Shown here piece by piece: positions 1-7,502 of a stretch of 12,286 nucleotides of DNA. Under the pieces are notes generated by a model. That model saw only the letters and a list, made by a program, of their open reading frames with translations. It was not told where the DNA came from and did not search any database. The DNA comes from Candidatus Zixiibacteriota bacterium. GTDB lineage: Bacteria > Zixibacteria > MSB-5A5 > SM1-73. The first letter of the stretch is position 1. Each line of letters begins with the position of its first letter. The position numbers and the translations under genes are program-made. The stretch is from assembly GCA_023127875.1 (NCBI GenBank), contig JAGMFA010000058.1, forward strand, positions 1-12,286, read 5' to 3'.

Positions 1-866
1 AAATCCAGAGAGGGGAGCAACCCAAAGCCAGAGCGGAGCAGAAGTGACAAATAATGGGAGAAGGTGCATAAGACGCTTTTCTGAATAACCGAGCCGAAAA
101 GGGGAATCTTCATCTTCATGTAGCTTAAAGTATAAGCTCCACTCTCGGTCTTACGGTAAAAAATAAGGGCAACAAAGCCCATGACGGCGAAAGCCACAAT
201 GGGAATCCAGAGGCTCATGATGGAACCGATGATAAACTGGACCCCTCGGGTGTACCAGGGAATGGGTGCGCCTAGTTCTATCACTAATTTCATCATCTTG
301 GGCATAAGATAAAAAGCATAAAAGCCGGTAACTGCTGACATGACCACCATGATCATCAAAGGATACATCATAGCTTGTTTTAATTCTGCCTGAAGTGCAT
401 CCTGTTTTTCCAGGGAGACAGCCAATTCGTCCAATATTTCGGCCAGAGTGCCGCCAGATTCGCCGGCTCTTACTGCGCCCAGATAGAAGGGGGGGAAAAC
501 CTTGGGATGAGCGGCGATGGCCTCGGAGAAGGAGCCGGTGGTCTCGATCTTTTTGCAAATATCCCCGATCACTTCCTGAAATTTGGGATTCTTCTCTTGT
601 TCCGCTATGTTCTGCAAGGACTGCAAAAGGGGCAGACCGGCGGTAAACATCAAATGTAGTTGGATGGTGAATGAGAGAACGTCTTTTGAGGCAACCTTCC
701 CGGATCCAAAACCGCCAGATTTTCGTTTTGCCTTTGCCTGCACCGAAAGAGGATACAGGCCCATTTCCCGAATCTGACTTTCTGCGTCCTCCAGAGTGTG
801 TGCGGGCAGGCTACCTTTTAGCCGTTTGTTTTTATTATCTACTGCCTGATAGGTATATAGAGGCAT
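1..866 (-). CDS. mshG: Type IV pilus inner-membrane platform protein, GspF/PilC/MshG family (3' end outside window)
   Basis: This is the polytopic inner-membrane protein on which the extension ATPase acts to add pilin subunits. I translated the minus strand from the ATG at 866; the frame stays open to the window edge, giving 288 residues of an expected roughly 400. It opens MPLYTYQAVD, typical of the family. The first T2SSF domain covers about residues 64-187 and carries the hallmark FPPFYLGAVRAGESGGTL (about 124-141). Hydrophobic segments lie at about 168-188 and 212-236. A second T2SSF repeat begins near residue 269 (FSHYLSLLLRSGFGLL) and is cut. The start overlaps the mshE stop by one base (TAATG), so translation is probably coupled. 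The family call is certain; the MSHA subtype rests on the neighbouring genes. Confidence 0.93.
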   Translation of the reverse strand, partial: MPLYTYQAVDNKNKRLKGSLPAHTLEDAESQIREMGLYPLSVQAKAKRKSGGFGSGKVASKDVLSFTIQLHLMFTAGLPLLQSLQNIAEQEKNPKFQEVIGDICKKIETTGSFSEAIAAHPKVFPPFYLGAVRAGESGGTLAEILDELAVSLEKQDALQAELKQAMMYPLMIMVVMSAVTGFYAFYLMPKMMKLVIELGAPIPWYTRGVQFIIGSIMSLWIPIVAFAVMGFVALIFYRKTESGAYTLSYMKMKIPLFGSVIQKSVLCTFSHYLSLLLRSGFGLLPSLD

Positions 867-2518
867 TATCCGATCACCCTTTGGATCTCTTCTATGGTAG
901 TTACCCCTTTCAGCACCTTCTCGATGCCGTCGTCTAACATGCTCTTCAGCCCAGCAGCCTTTTCCAACTCGACGGAGAGGGCTTTCTGGAGGATGAGCTG
1001 GTTTACCTCTGCATTAACTTCAAGCACCTCAAATATCCCGATCCTGCCTTTATAGCCGGTATGCTTGCACTTTTCGCAGCCCTTACCCCGGTAGAAAGTT
1101 GGATTTTTCAACTCCTTCAGCTGTGGATAAGAGCTAAGCTCTTCCTCAGACGGGGTATAACTCTCCTTGCACTTGGAGCATATCTTTCGAGCCAGTCTTT
1201 GAGCTATCACCGCTAAAAGAGAGGTGGATATCACAAAGGGCTCGATGTTCATGTCCAGAAGACGTGCCACCGCGGCTGAGGCACTGTTGGCGTGCAGGGT
1301 GGTGAAGACCAAGTGACCGGTCATGGATGCTCGAAATGCCATCTCCGCAGTCTCCTCATCTCTCATCTCTCCCAACAAAATAATGTCCGGATCATGACGC
1401 AGAATGGAGCGCAGTCCTTTGGCAAAAGTGTATCCCGCCTTCTCATGAATCGGAGACTGCTTGGCGATGGCAAGCTTGTACTCTACCGGGTCCTCCAGCG
1501 TAATCAAATTCTTCTCCAGAGTATTCAGGTTGCTGAGTGCAGCATAAAGGGTGGTGGACTTGCCCGAGCCGGTGGGACCGGTGATCACGAGCATGCCGTA
1601 AGGTTTCCTGATCAACCTCTTAAACACCTCTAGATTCTCACCCCAATAACCTAAATCCTGAAGACTTAAAACAAACCTGGGCTTGCGCAATATTCTCATC
1701 ACCACACTTTCACCCCAAAAGATGGGCATGGTCGAGACACGGACGTCGATGTCCTGGGAGTTGTAGGTGATGGTCATGGATCCATCCTGTGGAATCCTGG
1801 TTTCAGTTATATCCAGTTCCGACATAATCTTTATCCTGCTGACCACTGCCCGATAGATCTTCTTGGGCAGGATGAAGGCGGTCTCCAGAACGCCGTCTAT
1901 CCGGTAACGCACCCGCCCCACACTCTCGTCCACCTCTATGTGAACGTCCGTGGCCGTCTCCTTTATCCCCTGAGCGATTATAGAATCGACCAATTTGATA
2001 AGTGGAGCGGTCTCCTCCTCCACCTCGTCTAAGCTTAGAGCCTGGCTCAAGCTCTCCTCAATCTCCTTCTCCGGGTCGACGGTCATTCCGTAGAATTCAT
2101 CCACGAACTCTAAAATCGTGTCCTCATCTGCGATCTTGGGTTCGACGGTAAGGTTGGTAATTTCCCTCAGCCTGTCTATGGCGTTGATGTCATTGGGATT
2201 AGCCATGGCCACGGTCAGTATCCCCTCCTTTGTTTCCACCGGTATCAACTTGAACGATCTGGCAATCTCTTCTGGCACGAGCTTAATCGCTTCATTATCA
2301 ATCGGGGTCTTGGAGAAATCAAGATAAGGGGTTTCCGTTTGCTCCCCCACAAACTTAAGCACCTCCTGGTGGCCTATAAATCCTAATCTCTCACAGACCT
2401 CTCCAAACTTGGCGCCGGTACGATCCTTCTCTCTCTGTGCCAGCTCAAACTGGCTCTTGGTTATCCTCCCGGTCTTAAGTAACATATCTCCCAATGTTTG
2501 AGTCTCTATTTGAGTCAT
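866..2518 (-). CDS. mshE: Type IV pilus extension ATPase, GspE/PilB/MshE family
   Basis: This cytoplasmic hexameric ATPase powers pilus assembly. The 550 residues are full length for the family. The N-terminus holds two 24-residue MshEN-type motifs (8-31 and 37-60) with the exact 5-residue spacer, but with altered key residues. The catalytic core shows Walker A GPTGSGKST (314-322), an Asp box TLEDPVEY (340-347), Walker B LRHDPDIILLGEMRDEET (373-390) and a His box TGHLVFTTLH (400-409). A tetracysteine zinc site (C447, C450, C481, C484) marks it as an assembly ATPase rather than a PilT-type retraction ATPase. The ATG at 2518 overlaps the upstream TPR gene stop by four bases (ATGA) and has AAGGAG a few bases before it. 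It precedes the platform gene, as in msh loci. Confidence 0.96.
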   Translation of the reverse strand: MTQIETQTLGDMLLKTGRITKSQFELAQREKDRTGAKFGEVCERLGFIGHQEVLKFVGEQTETPYLDFSKTPIDNEAIKLVPEEIARSFKLIPVETKEGILTVAMANPNDINAIDRLREITNLTVEPKIADEDTILEFVDEFYGMTVDPEKEIEESLSQALSLDEVEEETAPLIKLVDSIIAQGIKETATDVHIEVDESVGRVRYRIDGVLETAFILPKKIYRAVVSRIKIMSELDITETRIPQDGSMTITYNSQDIDVRVSTMPIFWGESVVMRILRKPRFVLSLQDLGYWGENLEVFKRLIRKPYGMLVITGPTGSGKSTTLYAALSNLNTLEKNLITLEDPVEYKLAIAKQSPIHEKAGYTFAKGLRSILRHDPDIILLGEMRDEETAEMAFRASMTGHLVFTTLHANSASAAVARLLDMNIEPFVISTSLLAVIAQRLARKICSKCKESYTPSEEELSSYPQLKELKNPTFYRGKGCEKCKHTGYKGRIGIFEVLEVNAEVNQLILQKALSVELEKAAGLKSMLDDGIEKVLKGVTTIEEIQRVIG

Positions 2519-3828
2519 TTCTCCTTCCTTCCCGAGACAAGATATTTCAATCTATCGCGCACAGCCAACTCTAATTGATTTTCTTTCTCCGCACGACAAC
2601 TCAGAAATAGCCGATAGTATTTTGCCGCCTTTGTGGGCTCGTCTGCCAAGTCCCAGGCCCTACCTAATCGGTAAATGGCACGAGGATCAGCTGAATTAAT
2701 CCGATAGGCTTTCGTGCAAGACTCAAGTGCTTTGCCAAGTTCTCCCCTTTCCTCATAGATGCTGCCCAGAAGAAGAGTTGCCTCCAAATGAAAGGGGTCT
2801 AATTCTAACAGCCTCTTGAGCTTGTTCTTAGCAGAGGAGTACTCAGCAGTTTTATACAAGAGCAAACCCAAATTAAAAAGTATGTTGCCGTCTTTGGGCT
2901 TCAAAGCATAAAGGTAAACCAGTTCCTTTTCCGCCTCTTTTAACCTACCTATCTGCAAATAAGCTGTTGCCAGATTCATGTGTGCTTTGAGATGATCCGG
3001 GTTGAAACGCAGCGCCTTTCTGTATGAATCAATAGCCCGACTGAATTCTCCTTGTTGCTGATAAGATGTTCCCTTTTTATAGTACTTTTGTGCTCTGGAA
3101 TCAGATCTTTCAGTAACGGTCAATGGTTTTTGGGGCAACCACTTTTTTGGCTCTACAGGAAATGGTGGGGTGACTTTTCCTGAAGGTATTTCTTCGGGGG
3201 CAAGGGATAGAGTTTCATCTGGAATATATTCTCCAGAGGCCTCCTTTTCACCTTCAGAAGAGATAACATCTTTTGTGATTTTTTCTTCACTTTCAGAAGT
3301 TGAAGATGCAATAAATTCTTGAGGCTTTTCAATCGGAGGCTTTGGAGTTTCTACTTCATCTGTTGGCTTGGAAATCTGGTTCTCAGCGGTTTGATCAGAA
3401 GCCTCTTCCACAGGCGCTGACGTTTTCGCCCTTTGCTCACTAACTATCGCGCTCTCTTTGGTCGGCTCTTGTCCAGCAACTGGTTTTTTCGAAATTTCTG
3501 CCAAAGCGGTCTCCTTTTTTCCCACCTTTGTTTTTTCCGCTCCGGTATCTTTTTCCTGTTCCGCCTGGGCGGTTGCAGGTTTGGCTGGCTTCTTCCTGGC
3601 ACTTATCGAGCGACGGGATACCTTTGGTGGAGCCTCTGGTGTGGGGTTGAGTAAAAACAAGTAGCCAAGACCCAAGGAGGCTCCAAGAAACAGTAAAGCC
3701 GCCACTGCAATCACCACTTTCTTTTTCCCTAACCCTCTTTTAACTTCTGGCTTCGGTGGTGTCTCCTGCTCAACCGGCGGGCTTTCTTTCTCCTCCACCT
3801 TCTTTACAGCGTTAGTTATCAGTCCCAC
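2515..3828 (-). CDS. mshN: MshN-like pilus assembly protein with TPR repeats
   Basis: A membrane-anchored TPR protein in the position and form of MshN. The 437 residues begin with a short cytoplasmic peptide (MGLITNAVKKVEEKE), like the MSLIN-type start of MshN proteins. This supports the GTG start at 3828 even though it is not ATG. One transmembrane helix lies at about 37-60. A long Pro/Glu/Lys/Ser-rich linker (about 61-244) follows, then five consecutive 34-residue TPR units (about 245-414). The topology implies that the TPR domain is periplasmic. The gene follows the ATPase gene after a 33-nt gap and overlaps mshE by four bases. The TPR content is plain; the MshN assignment rests on architecture and gene order, and the partner bound by the TPRs is not known from sequence. 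Confidence 0.85.
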   Translation of the reverse strand: MGLITNAVKKVEEKESPPVEQETPPKPEVKRGLGKKKVVIAVAALLFLGASLGLGYLFLLNPTPEAPPKVSRRSISARKKPAKPATAQAEQEKDTGAEKTKVGKKETALAEISKKPVAGQEPTKESAIVSEQRAKTSAPVEEASDQTAENQISKPTDEVETPKPPIEKPQEFIASSTSESEEKITKDVISSEGEKEASGEYIPDETLSLAPEEIPSGKVTPPFPVEPKKWLPQKPLTVTERSDSRAQKYYKKGTSYQQQGEFSRAIDSYRKALRFNPDHLKAHMNLATAYLQIGRLKEAEKELVYLYALKPKDGNILFNLGLLLYKTAEYSSAKNKLKRLLELDPFHLEATLLLGSIYEERGELGKALESCTKAYRINSADPRAIYRLGRAWDLADEPTKAAKYYRLFLSCRAEKENQLELAVRDRLKYLVSGRKEK

Positions 3829-3861
3829 TTTTTTACCCTAATGGTTATAATGTATTCTTAT

Positions 3862-4830
3862 CTACAATCTCATTCTTTCTAATAGCTTTATCCCATTCAA
3901 ACTTTCCCAACCCTCTAAGACATTTTGCACACTGATCTTTTTAGTATTCTCAACGAAGGCGGACATCATGGCTCTTTCGCAAAGCACATTGACCATCCGG
4001 GGCAATCCCCTGGAGATCTCATAGATTTTGTTTGTGGACTGAGGATCAAATTCCACATGGGAATCGATCTTAGCCACGGTCAGTTGATGTTGGATGTATG
4101 GCTGAATCTCCTCAAGCTCAAGCGGCAGAAGATTATATCTTACCAGAATGCGCTGATCAAACTGCCGCAGTCGCCTCTCCTGTAACTTTTCTTCCAATTC
4201 TGTCTGACCAAAAAGAACAATCTGAATCAGCTTCTGGTTGTTCGTTTCCAGATTAGAAAGAAGTCTCAAGTCCTCTAAGGATTCGAAATCCAGTCCTTGA
4301 GCTTCGTCTAAAAAGATGACCACCTTCTTTGATTGACGGTAAGCCAAAACAAGCAGATGGTGAAGCTTTTGGGTCAACTTTCTTTCGGTCAAATCTTCCT
4401 GGGGAAATCTTGATACCCCCAGATCTTCCAGAACTGCCCGCAGAAGTTCTTTTCCAGACAGACGGGGGTCGGAGATATGGGTTACTCGCAAATCCTTCCC
4501 AGATTTGCTCAAGAAATATCTTAAAAGCATGGTTTTACCCGTGCCCGGTTCCCCAGTTATCAGGGTGAAGCCCAAGCCCTCATAAATACCATACCGCATA
4601 TGGTTTAGCGCTTCAGCCGCCGAATTGGAGAAGAAGAAAAACTTGGGGTCAGGAGCAACCGAAAAGGGTGATTCTTTGAATTTAAAGTAACTTTTGTATG
4701 AATCCAGAAGATCCACCCGCAGGAGAGCTTCGTTGCTTTTCTGTTTGAATGAAGAAATTATCCTGTTGCGATCGGTAGACCCTTGAATAACCCCTTCTCC
4801 CTCTGTGGAGGATTTGTATATCAATTTCAT
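3862..4830 (-). CDS. mshM: ExeA/GspA-type AAA ATPase, MshM-like
   Basis: An AAA+ ATPase of the ExeA/MshM family. Relatives help assemble or insert the secretin. I chose the ATG at 4830 (322 residues) because AGGGAGG lies five to six bases before it and it follows the secretin stop by one base (TAA-A-ATG). An in-frame TTG at 4851 would add seven residues without such support. In this numbering the family signature FKESPFSVAPDPKFFFFS lies at about 51-68, Walker A GEPGTGKT at 93-100, Walker B VVIFLDEAQ at 170-178, and the sensor-2-like GLPRMVNVLCERA at about 275-287. The C-terminal peptidoglycan-binding domain of full ExeA is absent, as in MshM. The first about 43 residues form a charged extension I cannot match to any domain. 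Confidence 0.9.
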   Translation of the reverse strand: MKLIYKSSTEGEGVIQGSTDRNRIISSFKQKSNEALLRVDLLDSYKSYFKFKESPFSVAPDPKFFFFSNSAAEALNHMRYGIYEGLGFTLITGEPGTGKTMLLRYFLSKSGKDLRVTHISDPRLSGKELLRAVLEDLGVSRFPQEDLTERKLTQKLHHLLVLAYRQSKKVVIFLDEAQGLDFESLEDLRLLSNLETNNQKLIQIVLFGQTELEEKLQERRLRQFDQRILVRYNLLPLELEEIQPYIQHQLTVAKIDSHVEFDPQSTNKIYEISRGLPRMVNVLCERAMMSAFVENTKKISVQNVLEGWESLNGIKLLERMRL

Positions 4831-4831
4831 T

Positions 4832-6301
4832 TTAGCCTCCCTTTTTGTCAAAAGTGGTTATCCTGGGGGTCAGGAAGATGACTAACTCTGCTCTTTGTTC
4901 GGTCGTCTCCTTCCGTTTGAAGAAATAGCCCAGCAAAGGCAGATCCCCTAACAAGGGAACCTTATGTTCTGTGTCAGTTTTCTTGGAGGTAATAAGACCC
5001 CCAATTACGATGGTCTCCCCATTTTTTATCCGCACCTGAGTACTGGTCTCCCGAATATCGATATTGGGAGCTTTCAGCGTCTGATTTTCAAACTGAAATT
5101 CAGACCAAGTAGAAGCGTCGCTCACAATCGGAACCACTTGCATGGTAACATAACCATCCGACGAGATAAAAGGGGTTACCCCCATGGTCAGACCTAAAAG
5201 TACGGTCTTTTGTTCGGGGAAAATAATTGGCTGACCCACCTCTGCTCCGGCAGAAAGTCCGGTCAACTCCCAGTAACTTATCACCCGCCCCACATTGATC
5301 ATCGCTGTCTGGCCGTTCATCACGCTGATTCTGGGTTTGGAGAGGACATTAACCTCTCCGAACCTGCCCAGGACGTCGAGAACCAGGGTGGCATCATGTC
5401 GAGAAGCAGTAAACTCAACCACTGAACCAGGCAAGCCCAAGGTCTGACTGGCTGTTAAATCGATGGTTTTATTTTCCAGTAAGAAGGAGTGAACAGCCGA
5501 CCAATCGATTCCCCAAGATTGAGCTTTCTCCAGAGTAACCTCAATTACTTCAGCTTCAATCAGCACCTGTCTGGATAGGGCACTCCTCAGATTCTGAATG
5601 AACTCCTCAGCCATCTGCAGGTTCCTCTTGCGGTCGGTTACAGTCACCATCCCGGCAAGTCTATTGATGAAATATTTCCCCTCCGAAGAGATTGTGTTTT
5701 TGAGTCCCTCTTCCACTTGCTTCCAGAGATCAACCCCTTCGTCGTCCGTGGTCCCGGTAATTTGGAATTGTCCGCTTATTCCTCCCACATCCGGAATCGA
5801 TCCTAGCACATCACCTCCTACCTGCATCTGAGATTTGACCTTAGTAGGAACGTACCCCAACTCAAAGACACGGGTATCTATAAGTTTAACATAAAGGGTG
5901 GGGCTGTTAACCGAATACAGGTAGTCGGTGGGAGCAAATATGGCATTCAGTGCCTCATCCAACGTCAGATCTTCGAAGACCACGCTTAGTCGAGCCTTTG
6001 GATTGACTTCTTTATCCCAGACGATATTAAAACCAGCTTCCTTTGACAGAGGATAGAGTATATCTTCTAAGGTTATTTGTTTTCCAGAGAAGGAGAAAAG
6101 CTTTTCTTTTTCAACTTCAACCTCCAGCAGGGGAGACAACTTTAAGTCTGGAGGCACAGGTGGTGGAGTCTCTGCGCTTTCTTCAATTTGCGTCATCGCC
6201 TTCTCCACATCATGCTGAGCAAGATTTGAAGCGCAGCCACAAAGAAAAATAAGCACCAAAAATGTGCCCCGTATTCCCTTTGTGAAATTAGATTTTCTCA
6301 T
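4832..6301 (-). CDS. mshL: Outer-membrane secretin lipoprotein, PilQ/GspD/MshL family
   Basis: This protein forms the outer-membrane pore through which the pilus leaves the cell. The signal peptide ends in the lipobox LCGC, so C23 is the likely lipidated residue, as in MshL. An STN/N0-type domain covers about 65-140 and an N1-like region about 145-240. The secretin domain at about 243-485 contains VLIEAEVIEVTLEKAQSWGIDW, the conserved VLSKPRISVMNGQTA (319-333) and the C-terminal signature VPLLGDLPLLGYFF (448-461). At 489 residues it is compact, with no AMIN domains, again like MshL rather than PilQ. The ATG at 6301 overlaps the preceding stop by four bases (ATGA), with AGAAGG about seven bases upstream. 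Confidence 0.95.
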   Translation of the reverse strand: MRKSNFTKGIRGTFLVLIFLCGCASNLAQHDVEKAMTQIEESAETPPPVPPDLKLSPLLEVEVEKEKLFSFSGKQITLEDILYPLSKEAGFNIVWDKEVNPKARLSVVFEDLTLDEALNAIFAPTDYLYSVNSPTLYVKLIDTRVFELGYVPTKVKSQMQVGGDVLGSIPDVGGISGQFQITGTTDDEGVDLWKQVEEGLKNTISSEGKYFINRLAGMVTVTDRKRNLQMAEEFIQNLRSALSRQVLIEAEVIEVTLEKAQSWGIDWSAVHSFLLENKTIDLTASQTLGLPGSVVEFTASRHDATLVLDVLGRFGEVNVLSKPRISVMNGQTAMINVGRVISYWELTGLSAGAEVGQPIIFPEQKTVLLGLTMGVTPFISSDGYVTMQVVPIVSDASTWSEFQFENQTLKAPNIDIRETSTQVRIKNGETIVIGGLITSKKTDTEHKVPLLGDLPLLGYFFKRKETTEQRAELVIFLTPRITTFDKKGG

Positions 6302-6963
6302 GATTCGCCTTCTTTGGTGATACCTGGACGATCATAGAAGAAAACAGAGGTTTTGCCCTCTTTAAAGAGAACCACACTTTCTTCTCTGATCTCTTTTATC
6401 TCCCAACCGTCAAATTGCTCTCCCTCATGAACCCAGGACTTTTTGCCCCCGGAAACAATGAGGGCAGTCTTCCCATCATCGATGATCAGGATCGCCTTGA
6501 TTTGCACCCATTTTTGGGATTTGGTTTCCTCTCTTTTCCCATTCGAGGATATGGTCTCCACTTCGTTTCCGGATGTGCCTGTCCGATCACTTTCGGCCAT
6601 CGATTTCTCTATCTCCCTTATCTCCTGTCGGAGTTTTTTTTCTTCCAAGGTGGCTTTCAAGTATTCTATTTCCTTTTGAGTTAGCCTGAGCTTATCCTGC
6701 AATTCTGCAGCCTTGGGATCCTCTGAGCGGAAAGGATCTTTCAGCGCTTCCATGGCTGCAAAGAGCGGAGATTTCGTCTCTTCCTTCTTTTGGGGTTTGG
6801 AGATTTTCTTTTCTGGTCGACGAGCAGGCCGGGATTTCTCAGGTACCACATCACCTCCGCCTGAGGTCATGAACTTCAACCCAAAAAATGCCACCAGAAT
6901 TATCCCCATCACTACCGCCCCGAAGAGAATTTTTTTGGATTTCAACCCTTTAGGGATTTCCAT
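6298..6963 (-). CDS. PilP/GspC-like periplasmic connector (MshK position)
   Basis: A bitopic inner-membrane protein that probably links the inner complex to the secretin. With the ATG at 6963 it has 221 residues: one transmembrane helix (about 10-32), a basic and Pro-rich stretch, a predicted coiled coil (about 83-124), and a C-terminal beta-rich domain (about 152-212) with the pattern IKAILI..TALIV..VHEGEQFDGWEIKEIREESVVL seen in PilP and GspC homology-region domains. I prefer 6963 over the in-frame ATG at 6987: GGAGGG lies nine bases before it and it follows the pilO-like stop by one base (TAA-A-ATG), while 6987 has no clear ribosome site. The C-terminal domain supports the role; the mshK label would rest on position alone. 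Confidence 0.8.
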   Translation of the reverse strand: MEIPKGLKSKKILFGAVVMGIILVAFFGLKFMTSGGGDVVPEKSRPARRPEKKISKPQKKEETKSPLFAAMEALKDPFRSEDPKAAELQDKLRLTQKEIEYLKATLEEKKLRQEIREIEKSMAESDRTGTSGNEVETISSNGKREETKSQKWVQIKAILIIDDGKTALIVSGGKKSWVHEGEQFDGWEIKEIREESVVLFKEGKTSVFFYDRPGITKEGES

Positions 6964-6964
6964 T

Positions 6965-7501
6965 TTAGGAGCCCTCCGGGATAACATAATACTTGAGCTG
7001 AACCCTTAAATTCCCGGGCACGGCCACATCCGTTCCGCCAATGGTAAGTATTTCGACCGTAAAAGGGAAATTTTTGAATTCGGCTAACATCTTCATCACC
7101 TGCTCATAGGAGGAATAGTTTTTTATGCCAATCTTGAGGGGCACTTCATTTACCATGACCACATCGGGAAAGTCTTTGCTTTTGCGCTCATTTTCTACTT
7201 TCACCTCAGCTTCAAGCCCCAATCGCAGCAAGAAGGATTTCATAAATTTTTTCATCAGGACTTTGTTGGCAACCAGATCCTGCGCCCGTGGAATTTCGAC
7301 TAAAACCCTGCCGCTCATTCTTCTTTCTTCCAAAGATTTCTCCAGATCCTTGACGTACTCCAACCGTTGATATGATTTTGCCACATGTTCCTTTTGTTCG
7401 GCAATCTGTCCGTTAAGCGACTTAATTCTTTTTATTCCTAAAAAAGCAAACAACAAAATCAGAAAACCGAAGCCGATAAGTATAATCTTCTCTTTGCCCA
7501 T
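6965..7501 (-). CDS. PilO/GspM-like inner-membrane alignment protein (MshJ position)
   Basis: A 178-residue bitopic protein with a short cytoplasmic N-terminus, one transmembrane helix (about 5-23), a coiled coil (about 27-61) and a mixed alpha/beta periplasmic domain (about 82-175). This is the standard PilO/GspM layout. Sequence within such proteins is poorly conserved, so the call rests on architecture and on its place between the PilM-PilN fusion and the PilP-like gene. In related systems PilO pairs with PilN through these coiled coils. The ATG at 7501 follows the upstream stop by one base. Its ribosome site is weak, which suggests reinitiation by ribosomes that finish the upstream gene. 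Confidence 0.8.
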   Translation of the reverse strand: MGKEKIILIGFGFLILLFAFLGIKRIKSLNGQIAEQKEHVAKSYQRLEYVKDLEKSLEERRMSGRVLVEIPRAQDLVANKVLMKKFMKSFLLRLGLEAEVKVENERKSKDFPDVVMVNEVPLKIGIKNYSSYEQVMKMLAEFKNFPFTVEILTIGGTDVAVPGNLRVQLKYYVIPEGS

Positions 7502-7502
7502 C

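Noticed and set aside
151..558. Minus-strand open frame of 135 codons
   Set aside because: It is out of frame with the GspF-family gene, whose frame is unmistakable from 866 to the window edge.
6964..6987. Upstream ATG start for the PilP-like gene at 6987
   Set aside because: It would overlap the pilO-like gene by 23 bases without a clear ribosome site; the ATG at 6963 has GGAGGG and sits one base after the upstream stop.
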